Positions 16,201 through 25,900 of a DNA stretch of 64,000 bases are shown piece after piece. How positions within the stretch are numbered: position 1 is the stretch's first letter; each line of letters begins with the position of its first letter. The stretch lies in the NCBI RefSeq assembly GCF_036711975.1, contig NC_091976.1, forward strand, positions 20,522,001-20,586,000. Reading direction: 5' to 3'. Under the pieces are notes generated by a model. That model ran no database searches. It saw only the letters and a program-made list of their open reading frames with translations, and was not told where the DNA came from. The position numbers and the translations under genes are program-made. Source of the DNA: Onthophagus taurus. Its lineage: Eukaryota; Arthropoda; Insecta; Coleoptera; Scarabaeidae.

Positions 16201-16645
16201 CAGAGGGACTTATGTATCAGACACTTGATACTCGATAGTTCTTTCTTGATTGATATCATACCTTGATTTAAAGACTCAGCAAAAACCGTTAGGTTACACG
16301 GTTGAATTCTTTTGCCGACATGATGTCTAGTTTGATGGTGTCTTTGTAAAAGATGGTGTTTTACAGAGTGGTGATGACTTGCCGAATGCTGATGCTTTGT
16401 AGCATGGTGATGTTTTGTACCATGCTTGTGTTTTGTATCATGGTGATGTTTTGTAGCGTGGTGATGTTTTTTATCATGGTGGTGTTTCACACCATGTTTA
16501 TGCTTTTTATCATGATGAACTAGAAATGATACAATTTTATTATAGGTTGTGAATGTGTAACAATATATAAATTCATAAACTTACCGTTAGCCAAAGCAGC
16601 TGCTAGGCAAACTACCAAAAGCAGAAGAGCAAAGCTAAATTTCAT
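13297..16645 (-). CDS. Secreted His-rich, Asn/Gly-repeat protein (four exons, unknown function)
   Basis: Exons 16645-16585, 16519-16022, 15840-15463 and 15281-13297 are joined by GT..AG borders, all in phase 1, and give 973 residues. Exon 1 is a signal peptide (MKFSFALLLLVVCLAAALAN). Exon 2 starts with a His/Lys-rich segment, then a roughly 95-residue domain with four cysteines (CNLTVFAESLNQGM, IKCLIHKSLWTPVQNLI, EECVKAAIPPLN, NSECLNATINGC). Exon 3 repeats that domain after an acidic Asn/Thr/Asp linker. Exon 4 is about 600 residues of Gly/Asn repeats with Asp/Thr, ending in a basic tail (CKGHPNGCKGK, then His-rich) and TAA at 13,297. The true frame of exon 4 has no ATG. No known family was recognised; a structural, adhesive or metal-binding extracellular protein is inference. 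Phase-1 exons with the same cut explain how the domain could be duplicated. Confidence 0.78.
13500..15180. repeat. GN-coding minisatellite with nested higher-order repeats
   Basis: Hexamer-based array (GCCGTT and variants on the plus strand, GGCAAC on the coding strand) inside exon 4 of the secreted repeat protein. Longer units are visible: the segment starting at 13,744 recurs at 14,101 (357 bp, 119 codons), and the segment at 14,659 recurs at 14,821 (162 bp, 54 codons). Both offsets keep the reading frame. Gly codons are mostly GGC/GGA/GGT and Asn codons AAC/AAT, and no stop interrupts the coding frame. Confidence 0.9.
15180..16297. repeat. 559-bp tandem duplication
   Basis: 15,180-15,738 and 15,739-16,297 are near-identical tandem copies. 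Exon ends, the intron and the domain all recur at exactly 559-bp spacing (15,281/15,840 and 15,463/16,022). The intervening intron sequence is almost unchanged between copies, so the event is recent. Each copy carries the start of an Asn-rich exon, one intron and one four-cysteine domain. Confidence 0.93.
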
Positions 16646-17393
16646 GGTTTACCCAAGTCTTGCAGTGTTAAACAAATGATGTCGTCTTGGGCCACTGAGT
16701 TCGCTTTTATACGCAAAATTTTACATTTTAAGCATACTTTGAAATTTTTTTCTCCGACATCTTCAACATTTTTTGTAATTCGGTGCAGATAAGCCTTTAG
16801 GAATGTTCTAAAAGTACGCATTATTTCGAATACGAAAAACTAATTATACCTTAGATATGTTTCTTTGCATGTTTCAAACGTTTGAATTGATAAGAAAAAA
16901 ACAAAGAGACATGTTAATCACCTTAAAAAGCATTATATTAAATAATTTAGATATTTATGATTGACCGGGGCATTGTTTTATAAGATATTGAATTTATACG
17001 TAACAGTTTATTAATAATTATTGACAACGTTAATAATTATTTTATAAAAACATATATTGAATATGTTTTAAGAATGCAGTTGTCATCTTGTGCATCTCAA
17101 ATATGCTGCCCCTAGCAACAACGTAGATAAAAAATATTTTGTTTTTCGAGAAGTTCCGATGTTCTACGTCAAAGATAGACGTGGAATTTGCAAGATGACA
17201 CGAATAATTGGGATAAAGTAAATTTTTAAAAATTTCTTGTGTACGTTATCTCTTAATGATCCTAAAAAATGTTGTAAAAAAACGACGTGTATGTTAAAGA
17301 CATTTTATTTTTATTTAATGCGTATTTTTTAAACTTGTGTTATTTTATTAAAAGTATACACACATTTTGCAAAAAAAATCGACGAAATAGTGC
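16646..17393. other. Upstream region of the repeat-protein gene
   Basis: AT-rich intergenic sequence. It should hold the minus-strand promoter of the secreted protein just right of 16,645 (a possible TATA-like element, ATAAAAGCG on the minus strand, lies at about 16,704-16,712) and, at its right edge, the 3' flank of the odorant receptor on the same strand. No other gene is seen. Confidence 0.4.
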
Positions 17394-18496
17394 TTATTTG
17401 CGTATATTTAATAATAAGGTAAAGTATGAATAAGCAGAACTCAGCACCTAAAAAAACATTTTTAAATGTTGGTTGAAAGTATTCGTAATCAAAAATTACT
17501 TTCAAAAATGTGCTAACCGTCATCGAACCTAAATACATAGCTTTTAAAGTTAAAGGTTGTTGAGATCTTGCTATAATCAAACGAATATCTTTTTGAATAT
17601 CCGCTGAAGTCGTATACCAAAGACCATTATAAGCAGCATTAGCAACTTCAAATCCCTACAAAAAAAACTCAAATACTTACAAATACCTTGATCATTTCAT
17701 TATAACTTTCTAACTTCATCCATAACACGTTGACCATAATAGCTTAAAAGATACAATAAAACCACCCAACCACAAAGATGTAACGTATAGCGTAAAGATT
17801 CCGGTACATTCCCAACCATTATTATTTCAAATCCCAGAACGCTAATTACAAATGATGTTAATGTAAAATGAAGAACCACTTGGCTTCCAAAAGCTTCATT
17901 AACCCTTTTTAAATACTCTATTATCTCAATGTGATATTGCACGGCGAAGCGAACACGACTTCGACTTTCTTCTATGTTATTCTTGACAACCATATCAATC
18001 ATAAATCGATGTAAATGTTTTAATTGATTTTCAATATGCATCATAATCCCACAAATTAAAACAGTTATCGTTACAATTAAAATCGAAGTCATGCTACCAA
18101 CGTAAAATTGATATAAAAAAACCACTTGGTGCATTGGCCAACTATCAAAACGAAAAGGTAACCTAAAACGGACAATCATCGAACAAGGAACTCCGTATTG
18201 TTCCATACTTTTTGGTTTGTGTTGTTCGCAGTAGTCGATAACGAAGAGAGGAGCTATCGAATAAATTAACATTCCGGCGATTGAGTAACCAATTAATAGT
18301 TTTGAATAGAAATTTGTTTCTTGGTCAATTTTTATTGCGTCGACCCCAGCGAATTTTTCGAATACTTCGATATCATCTACTAAGGATTTTATTTTCTCGC
18401 GGTTTTTTGTGAAACAAATTGCCATGTAGACCATACCGAGTACGCAAACTGCTGCCAAAACGCTTTGAATTTGGATTATTATGTTTACGTCGTCTT
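17394..18496 (-). CDS. Odorant receptor (7tm_6), 5' exon not found
   Basis: Three exons: 18496-17715, 17655-17500 and 17447-17394, giving 329 residues, against about 380-420 for insect odorant receptors. Typical features are several hydrophobic segments, a long cytoplasmic stretch with HIENQLKHLHRFM, and the conserved C-terminal end: GFEVANAAYNGLWY, then IIARSQQPLTLKAM, and in the last exon VLSSAYSYFTLLLNIRK. The first exon shown enters in phase 1, so an N-terminal exon of about 60-80 codons is missing. None is visible up to 18.8 kb, where retrotransposon sequence begins. The donor at 17,714 is weak (GTTAGA) but is the only one that joins the conserved frames. The receptor belongs to a different subfamily from the cluster at 22.9-39.6 kb. 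Confidence 0.85.
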
Positions 18497-18793
18497 CTAA
18501 AATTTAAAAGAAAAGGGAGGGTTTATTTAGTAAGGTTCAAAAAGAATTCGTAAAATAAAATTAATACAATAATATGCCTTCATAGTAAAATATAATTTTA
18601 TAAAATTAATTTTGTTTTTTCGTTGAAGAGTACCAGAAATTTTAGCCAAATTTTTACGTTTCTACACCGCTCATGTTGGTGAACTTGATTATATTTAGTA
18701 CGTTATACATATTTAGTAATTTTTGAAAAGATAATAAGAAAACGAATTATACCATTAATGTAATAACTAAATTTAGGCATTCTCCAATTACTC

Positions 18794-19139
18794 ATGGCCA
18801 TAGTCAACTCATGCCAAGCAAAGGGAAACTTAGTTTGTGTACTTCCTTATTTATCATTTATGTCCACGTCGTCAACAATTCTCTTCAAGCTATCATTCTT
18901 TCGTCATAGGCTCAATACACTCCCACAGAATGTCCATCTTAGCCTTTCCCATACACACACATGCCGTTGGTGTCTTGTAACATTCATCAGCCTTACAGTT
19001 TTGACAGTTATAGTTATTTCAGCCCATTTAGTTCTTCACTCCTCGTTATTTCTTTCCTTAATTTGCCTCTTAGAGACACTTCTCATTCTTCAATCATCCT
19101 ACATCCCCAGCCGATCTCAATATTCTTAGTATACGGTTT
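18794..19139. other. Unassigned sequence before the retrotransposon
   Basis: A stretch with several overlapping open frames but no recognisable protein. It contains the imperfect CA repeat CACACACATG at 18,953. It may be the 5' part of the retrotransposon that follows or unrelated flank. Confidence 0.3.
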
Positions 19140-20575
19140 GTGGAAAAAAATGATTGCTACCCTTGAAAGATTTGAGAAGGCCTTTGATAAGGTTAACCAT
19201 TCAATGCTTTTAGCTCTTCTGCGCTATGTTGGTCTGTCCGACTCAGCGGTTTTGCTTTTGGAAAGTTTCCTATCCAATCGTGCTCAGATAGTAAAATTGA
19301 ACAATGTATCTTCATCGTCACTGCCTGTGAGAGTGGGAGTGCCACAGGGGTCTATTCTGGCTCCTCTATTGTTTTCCTTGTATACATCCCAGTTGCCTAA
19401 GTGCATTCAATATTCGTCGATACACATGTACGCAGATGATACCCAAATTTACATAACCTTTCCAAAGGAACACCTCGCTTCTGCTTGCTCAAAAATAAAT
19501 GCAGATCTGAACGCTATTTTAGATTGCTCGCACAAGATGGCACTAACTCTCATGCCACTAAATCTAAGGTAGTCATCTTTGGTAACTTGGACTCTGATAG
19601 TGTCGGTATATTTTTGGGTGGAGAGAGGCTGGTAGTGTACCCTGAGTCAAAAAATCTGGGTGTGCTTGTCGACAGCAATCTGCGATTCAGCAGTCATGTC
19701 CCTGCTTGCGTGAAAAAGGCATATGGTGTTCTTAGATGCCTCTATCAACGCCGACACATTTTAAATATAATTACAAAGAAACGTTTGTGCGAAACACTTG
19801 TTCTGTCAAATTTTGTGCATTGTGCTGCCATGTATGGTCCATGTTTAACTGGGTATGAACTTCAACGTATTCAAAGGGTTCAAAATAGCTGTCTTCGTTT
19901 TATGTATGGCGTTCGTAAGCGTGAAAATATTAGTCACACATTGGTTACTGCAAAATGGTTAAATATCAGAAACAAATTCAAACATCAGTTCTTGTGTCTT
20001 GTGCACAAGTTAATTACTACGGGGACTCCACCTTACTTATATAATAAAATCACCTATAGGACCGATGTTCATAACTTGAATCTTAGACACAAAAATACTA
20101 TCGCCGTTCCTGCTCACAGGAAAGCTCTTTTTAGGCGCTCTTTTTCATATAATGTGGCCAAGGAGTATAATTCCTGTCCTCCTGAATTTAAAAATAAAAG
20201 TCTATCCGTTTTTAAAGTTAACTTGCGTAACACTTTGTTTCGGCTTCAGATAGGTCAACATAATCCTTATGCTGCCTCAGTGCTCTGACATTGGGTTGTT
20301 ATCTATTTATTGGTTATATACGGAATCATTTGAATTGATTAATTTAATTGCGGAAAACAATTGAATATGTAATTATTAGTCGTTCTCAACTCTAGGTTGA
20401 GTTGAACAGATGGCTTCCATCGCGATGAATGCCAATCTGGACTCCGCCTATTGTAATTAGTTTCACATATAGAATGAATTTTTCATTTATTTTTTTTTTC
20501 TTTATATTATTGTTTAACTTTTTTATGTTGGTTATTGCGGTCAATAAAGTACTATTATTATTATTTTAGTAAGTC
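19140..20575 (+). mobile_element. Jockey-type non-LTR retrotransposon, 5'-truncated
   Basis: The reverse transcriptase core is read from about 19,160: FEKAFDKVNH (first catalytic Asp changed to Glu in F-E-K), GVPQGSILAPLLFSLY, then MYADDTQIYI with the catalytic YADD. A single-base frameshift near 19,535 moves to a second frame that continues to 20,285 through the thumb and C-terminal region (ESKNLGVLVDSNLRF, LQRIQRVQNSCLRF, SFSYNVAKEYN). The 3' end carries AATAAAGTA and an ATT/TTA repeat tail near 20,545-20,565. There is no endonuclease and no ORF1, so this is a dead, 5'-truncated copy. The relic at 440-993 is from the same or a closely related family. Confidence 0.92.
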
Positions 20576-20814
20576 TGCCTTTCTGTAGTTATACCTATGA
20601 TCACAAATCTGTACCAACAGACTTGGTTGCCAGTAAACTTAGTCCATACCAGCTAAATTTGCGATTTTTGATGCGATATCAACTTCTTCATTAGAAATTT
20701 TGACTTAGAATCTTGGTCACTTAATGAGAAAATTCATTTCATTGCAAGGCGGCTTGGTATTGTTAGCTAGTCTGATTGTGGAACATGTGTTAAGATGCTA
20801 CTTTACCTTTTACT

Positions 20815-21860
20815 TGTAGATATCTGTTGGAGTGATCAAAACATATCTAGAAATGATAAAACTTATAAATGAAGAAAATCTCCAGACCTTAACACTGCTA
20901 ATGAACAAAATGTATAGCACGGGAACCTTCCCAGAAAATTGGCTTATCGATTACGAAAAAGCGTTTGATCGAGTAAAACATACAGAACTGATGGAAACTC
21001 TAACACAATATGGTCTAGACTTTTAAAGTGTGGCCCTTATTAAGAACATGTATTGGAAACAAATAGCATCGATCAAAATAAACGATCTGACAACAGACAT
21101 GTCGACAAGAAGAGAAGTGCGTCAAGGTTGCTTTCTTTCTCCACTATTATTCAATATATATTCTGAAAAAATCTTTCAAAATGTCCAAAACAGAGATGTA
21201 TGTAAATAACTTAACCCCAGCTGACGACACAGTCATTATTGCAGACAGTGCTGAGGGTTTGCAACGACTTTTGAATGCCATGACCAGGGAAAAAGATACT
21301 CTAGGATTGAAAATAAACATAAAAGTAATGGCTGTGACACGTATGCCAAATCCCTGCATTAATATTCGTATCTACAACAACAAGATAGAACCCATACACA
21401 GATTCCAGTATTTCAATTGATGGATAATAGATCATTTTGATGTTTGATACCGATTTGTGAAAACGTACATCTATTGTTATATGGAAGGGAAGCATGGGTT
21501 CTTGGAGTTAATGGTATGAAGAGGAGTTTTCCGAAAAATGTGTTGGATGGAGCAGATCACCAACGATGAGGTGCTACGAATTATGACAAGAATCTGACAG
21601 AGAAGTCTTAAATATGTCTAAAATATCTAGGACATATGTGTAGAGGACAAAAATACAACTTTCTACGACTCATAATGGAAGGGAAAGTTGAAGGAAAAAG
21701 GGTTCCAGGGAGGAGAGAATGCTCATGGTTGAAGAATGGATTGAAGCATGGACACTATTGGCATTCACTATTAAGAACAGCACAAAATAGAGAGCACTTT
21801 GCCGAAATTATCGCCAACCTTCAATAATGGAGAAGGCACCTTAAGAAGAAGAAGATCAAT
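20815..21860 (+). mobile_element. RTE-like non-LTR retrotransposon relic
   Basis: Fragments in several frames follow the order of this retrotransposon type: IDYEKAFDRVKHTELMETL (20,945-21,000), then IKNMYWKQIASIKIN and VRQGCFLSPLLFNIYSEKI (21,045-21,175), PADDTVIIADSAEGLQ where ADD is preceded by P instead of Y (21,216-21,260), and the C-terminal EGKVEGKRVPGRRE with RTAQNREHFAEIIANLQ (21,670-21,826). It ends in an AGAAGAAGAAG run. Multiple frameshifts make it inactive. Confidence 0.88.
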
Positions 21861-21979
21861 AATAGAATTAAAGCATGATTCAAGCTTCTAGCATGATTCA
21901 AGACTACATTTAGTGATATCATTTAACCAACCAGAGTAACAACAAGATGATCCTCTTTAATTTTAAAGAGAACGTTAGA

Positions 21980-22025
21980 TTTGTATAATAATAATAATAA
22001 TAGACTTTATTGCCAAATCAAGTGG
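21980..22025 (-). mobile_element. 3' tail of a minus-strand retrotransposon
   Basis: The minus strand reads GGCAATAAAGTCTATT followed by an ATT repeat that ends near 21,983, the same kind of tail as the copies at 993 and 20,565. The body to the right (about 22,025-22,200) has no recognisable protein. Confidence 0.5.
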
Positions 22026-22940
22026 CTCTACTTAGAAAACGTTTTACTATTCATACGATTTTGATAATATTAATAAAAATAACTAAATATGCGACTAAAT
22101 AGAATGAAATTCACCTACATTAACCCGCGGTGTAAAAATATAAAAATATAATCATGATTAGCTTCTCTTATTTTCAATGCATAAATTTTCTTTATTTAAT
22201 TTGAATTTCTTGTGGCGATATTTCTTGGAAGACGGCGATGTTGGTTCATCTACTCTGCAGCTATGGTATCGAATAACATGATCACGTGTTTTGGTGAAAC
22301 CAGGTCATAATTCTTCAAAACAATGCTATCGAAGAGCTTCGGTTATCACATTGATATAATTAGCGAAGAACCTAATTATCTTATACAAAAATGATATTAG
22401 CCTCTTAAATTAAGAGAACGTCAATACATTACCCAAGAAGATTCGATATCGCTTCGATTCGTTTCTTTTAAATTTTAACCTAAACATCTCTTGCAAACTC
22501 CATTTATATCCTCAAAACATAAAATTCCTGTTTAAAAATGAAACTGACATATTTCAAGCGTTCTTTGTAATTTTCTTAAACCGTTCTTTATGCAAATTAT
22601 TACTTAGAATTTTCTTAAAGAAAAACCGTGATTTGATTGATTTGATTGACATGATACGCAACAAAATGTTAAAAATGAAATGTTGAAATTGTTAATTTAA
22701 AATAGAAGTGTTTAATTTATAATTGGAGATCTATATTAGTTAATGACATCTTTCGTTTCCCTTCAAATTAATAAATTATTAACGAACCAGCCTTGTGTTG
22801 AGTTGAAACTGTTGATTAAATAATCAGACTTCTTTAAAACACTCCGCCTACTTTTGAATAATTAGGGTTGGTTTGGAAAAAGTTTGAAAACTTTTTTGGT
22901 TTAAAAAGAGGTGAGTTAAAAAAAAATTAAGTCGAAAAAA
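22026..22940. other. Upstream region of odorant receptor OR-A
   Basis: AT-rich sequence without a supported gene. The part nearest 22,940 is presumably the promoter and 5' leader of OR-A, but no core element stands out. Confidence 0.35.
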
Positions 22941-25900
22941 ATGTCTTATTCGTTTTTAAGTTATCCAAATAAACCGAGTAATTATTTTGCTTTACAACGA
23001 TTCGTTCTTAAAATTTATGGAGTTTCTTTTGACGGTTACGATAATTATTGGTATAAAATGTATGCATATTTGTGGTTAACTACGGTTTTTATTACTTATA
23101 CAATCGTTGATTTACACGAAGTTTGTAAATATTTTGATAATTTGGATGTTTTGGTGAATATTTTGAGCTATTTCGGAACCGATGTTTTTGGTGTTGCTAA
23201 GATAATTATGTTATTATATTACAACAATGAAATAAAAACGATTTTAAACAACCTCGAAAACGGCATTTTTGCCCCAAATGAACAAAGAGGAGGAGAAGAA
23301 GAAGAAAAATTAATCAAAAAATGCATTCTAATCAACAACAAACAGGTTCAACTTTTTACTCTAAAAATTTGTATTTTAAAATATTTTTTTTAGACGTATC
23401 TTTATTATTTAACAGTCGTTGTTGTAATTACCATAGGAAGTACGGGAACGATGATTAAACATATTTATTTAAACCACACAGAAATGCCGTTTATACCGTT
23501 TTCTTGGTTCGATACATCTTCAAGTCCTTATTACGAAATCGTTTGGTTATATCAAAGTTGTTGGAGAATGAGTTTTGCTTTATTGGTTTGTTCTTGTGAT
23601 GCATTAATCATCGGGATTTTGTCCCATATAAGTAATCAGTTTAAAATGTTACAAAATGCTGCTAAATGTATGATTCAAAATGCTTATGAAGAAGCGAAAA
23701 ATAAAAAAAATATAAAAAAGGAATTTGAAATAAACGAAATTCCTTTGAATATTCTCGAAAAACATCTCGAAGAAATTATTTATTATCATAACTCAATAAT
23801 TGAGTTAGCTAATCAATTTGAAGAGCTTTTTAGTTTATTGCTTTTAGGACTCTTTCTTGCTACTTTATTTATTTTATGTTTTATTATGTACCATGCCTCT
23901 TTGGTAAGCTAATTTCTTTTGATACGGTGCGACCTCGATAATCCTGCATCATTCTTAACAGTCTGGTTCGTATTTTTTATCTCCTGACCTTCATTTTCAC
24001 ACTCGTGTTGTTCATCTGGTCCATCTATGTCTTCTTGTCAATTACGTATTTCCACGTTCATGATTCTGCTCACTGAGATCATCCATCATATCTAAAACAT
24101 CTATTACCTTTCAGTTCTTCATTCAGGAAAAGAAGATTGCGCCGCAATTTTACTCAGAGGATTTAGATCTTCAACGTCGTATTCAATGTCTGAGTTGGTA
24201 TTGAGTGAGGCATACTTTTGTGTCAGCACTTCTCAAAACTTCGGGGAAGATTATACATCTAGCCTTCATTGATTTCCAAAAGACTTTTGATACCGTTGAA
24301 ATATGGTCCAAATCCTAATAGCTCCATAAAACACAAGAATAGACGCAAGGTATACTTAAATGACCAACGGAATAGCATTGAAGAGAGGAATTATCACAAA
24401 TGGTGTAAGATTGAACCACCTCATATTTGCAGATGATAACTCCTAATAGGTAACAACGTTACAGAACTACACGAAATGTTAAGTGAAGTAAATCTGGCAT
24501 CTGCAAGAGTAGGACTGAACATGAACTACAATAAAACAAAAATACTGAGTTCCAAAGATACCAACATATACAAAATAATAACATAGAACCGGGAAAAAAA
24601 ACCATCACGTAGAAATCACAAGGCGCATACGATTGGCGTGGATAGTTTTTGGCAAACTGAGATGCATTCTAAGAAACGATATGATTCCCATAAATGTGAA
24701 GCGAAATGTATATGTTACAGTTAAAGAATTCATTCCGTGAATGTATACATTGTCTAGTCTAGACGCCCAGTTAAAGCTTAAAGTACGTTTACTAGTATAT
24801 TACATAACGAAACCCTTTTTTTTATTATAGAGGGGGTTAGGAAATCTGCTGACAGACACCCGGGCTAAGTTGTCATGCAGCCGGATAGTGTCGGGTTGAC
24901 TTCTCTTTTGGGTTGCCGACCGACTACAACCCTTAGTTTTCTTCCCGCGACCGCCCTTCAGGGCATTACTTCGGGAAAACCGATCATTTCATCCTTCCAC
25001 CATATTCGCTTCGCTGATGATATAACCGCTGTGAAGACAGCAGTAAAAGATAGCAGTAAAAATTTCCGATGATACCCGAACGCCCATAGACGTCCGTAAT
25101 ACCGGACACACGGGGGCCCAATTTTTTCAAACAAAGAAACATTACATTATCAACTTAAGAAGTTAATTACAGTATATTAAAAGTAATTAGACAAAATTAA
25201 AATATATTTATCACTAATATCAAGGTACAATCAGCAATTTTAATTAAAATAACTGGCTCCAGCTTCCGTATTGGTTCGAAGATCCGAACTAAACTTTATA
25301 TACGCCTTCTAGGCATGATAAGAAGTATATTTATCGAAAGAAATTCCGCTTGCAAAGAGTCCGCGGGGGTGAACTACCCCGCAGTAGATTATAATTTACT
25401 CTACCGCCCTTATTCGGTTGAAGATCCGAACCAAACTTTACACAAATCTTCTGGACTACATTAGAATCAAATATCCGTTAACAATTTTGACTTGCATAGG
25501 GACCGCGGGGGTGAACTACCCACCAGTAGATTTTAATTACCCCTACCGCCCTTATTCGGTCGAAGATCCGAACCAAACTTTACACAAATCTTCTAGACTA
25601 CATTAGAATCAAATATCCGTTAACAATTTTCACTTGCATAGGGACCGCGGGGGTGAACTACCCACCAGTAGATTTTAATTACCCCTACCGCCCTTATTCG
25701 GTCGAAGATCCGAACCAAACTTTACACAAATCTTCTAGACTACATTAGAATCAAATATCCGTTAACAATTTTGACTTGCATAGGGACCGCGGGGGTGAAC
25801 TACCCACCAGTAGATTTTAATTACCCCTACCGCCCTTATTCGGTCGAAGATCCGAACCAAACTTTACACAAATCTTCTAGACTACATTAGAATCAAATAT

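Noticed and set aside
17700..17712. Alternative donor at AGAAA/GTTATA in the odorant receptor at 17.4-18.5 kb
   Set aside because: It would shift the conserved GFEVANAAYNGLWY frame. The donor at 17,714 keeps phase 0 and gives the standard family sequence.
18734..18790. Minus-strand MPKFSYYINGIIRFLIIFS as the missing first exon of the odorant receptor
   Set aside because: It is too short and its donor would be in phase 0, while the next exon needs phase 1.
23941..24130. Continuation of OR-A into a third exon directly after 23,903
   Set aside because: The frame stops within two codons of the donor and the sequence carries the Tigger end. The proper third exon is at 32,550.
24875..25072. Apparent reverse transcriptase box (HHIRFADDI) at the left border of the foldback element
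   Set aside because: The FADD string overlaps the target duplication, no other reverse transcriptase motif lies around it, and the same bases occur at the right border. Probably chance, or too little left to call.
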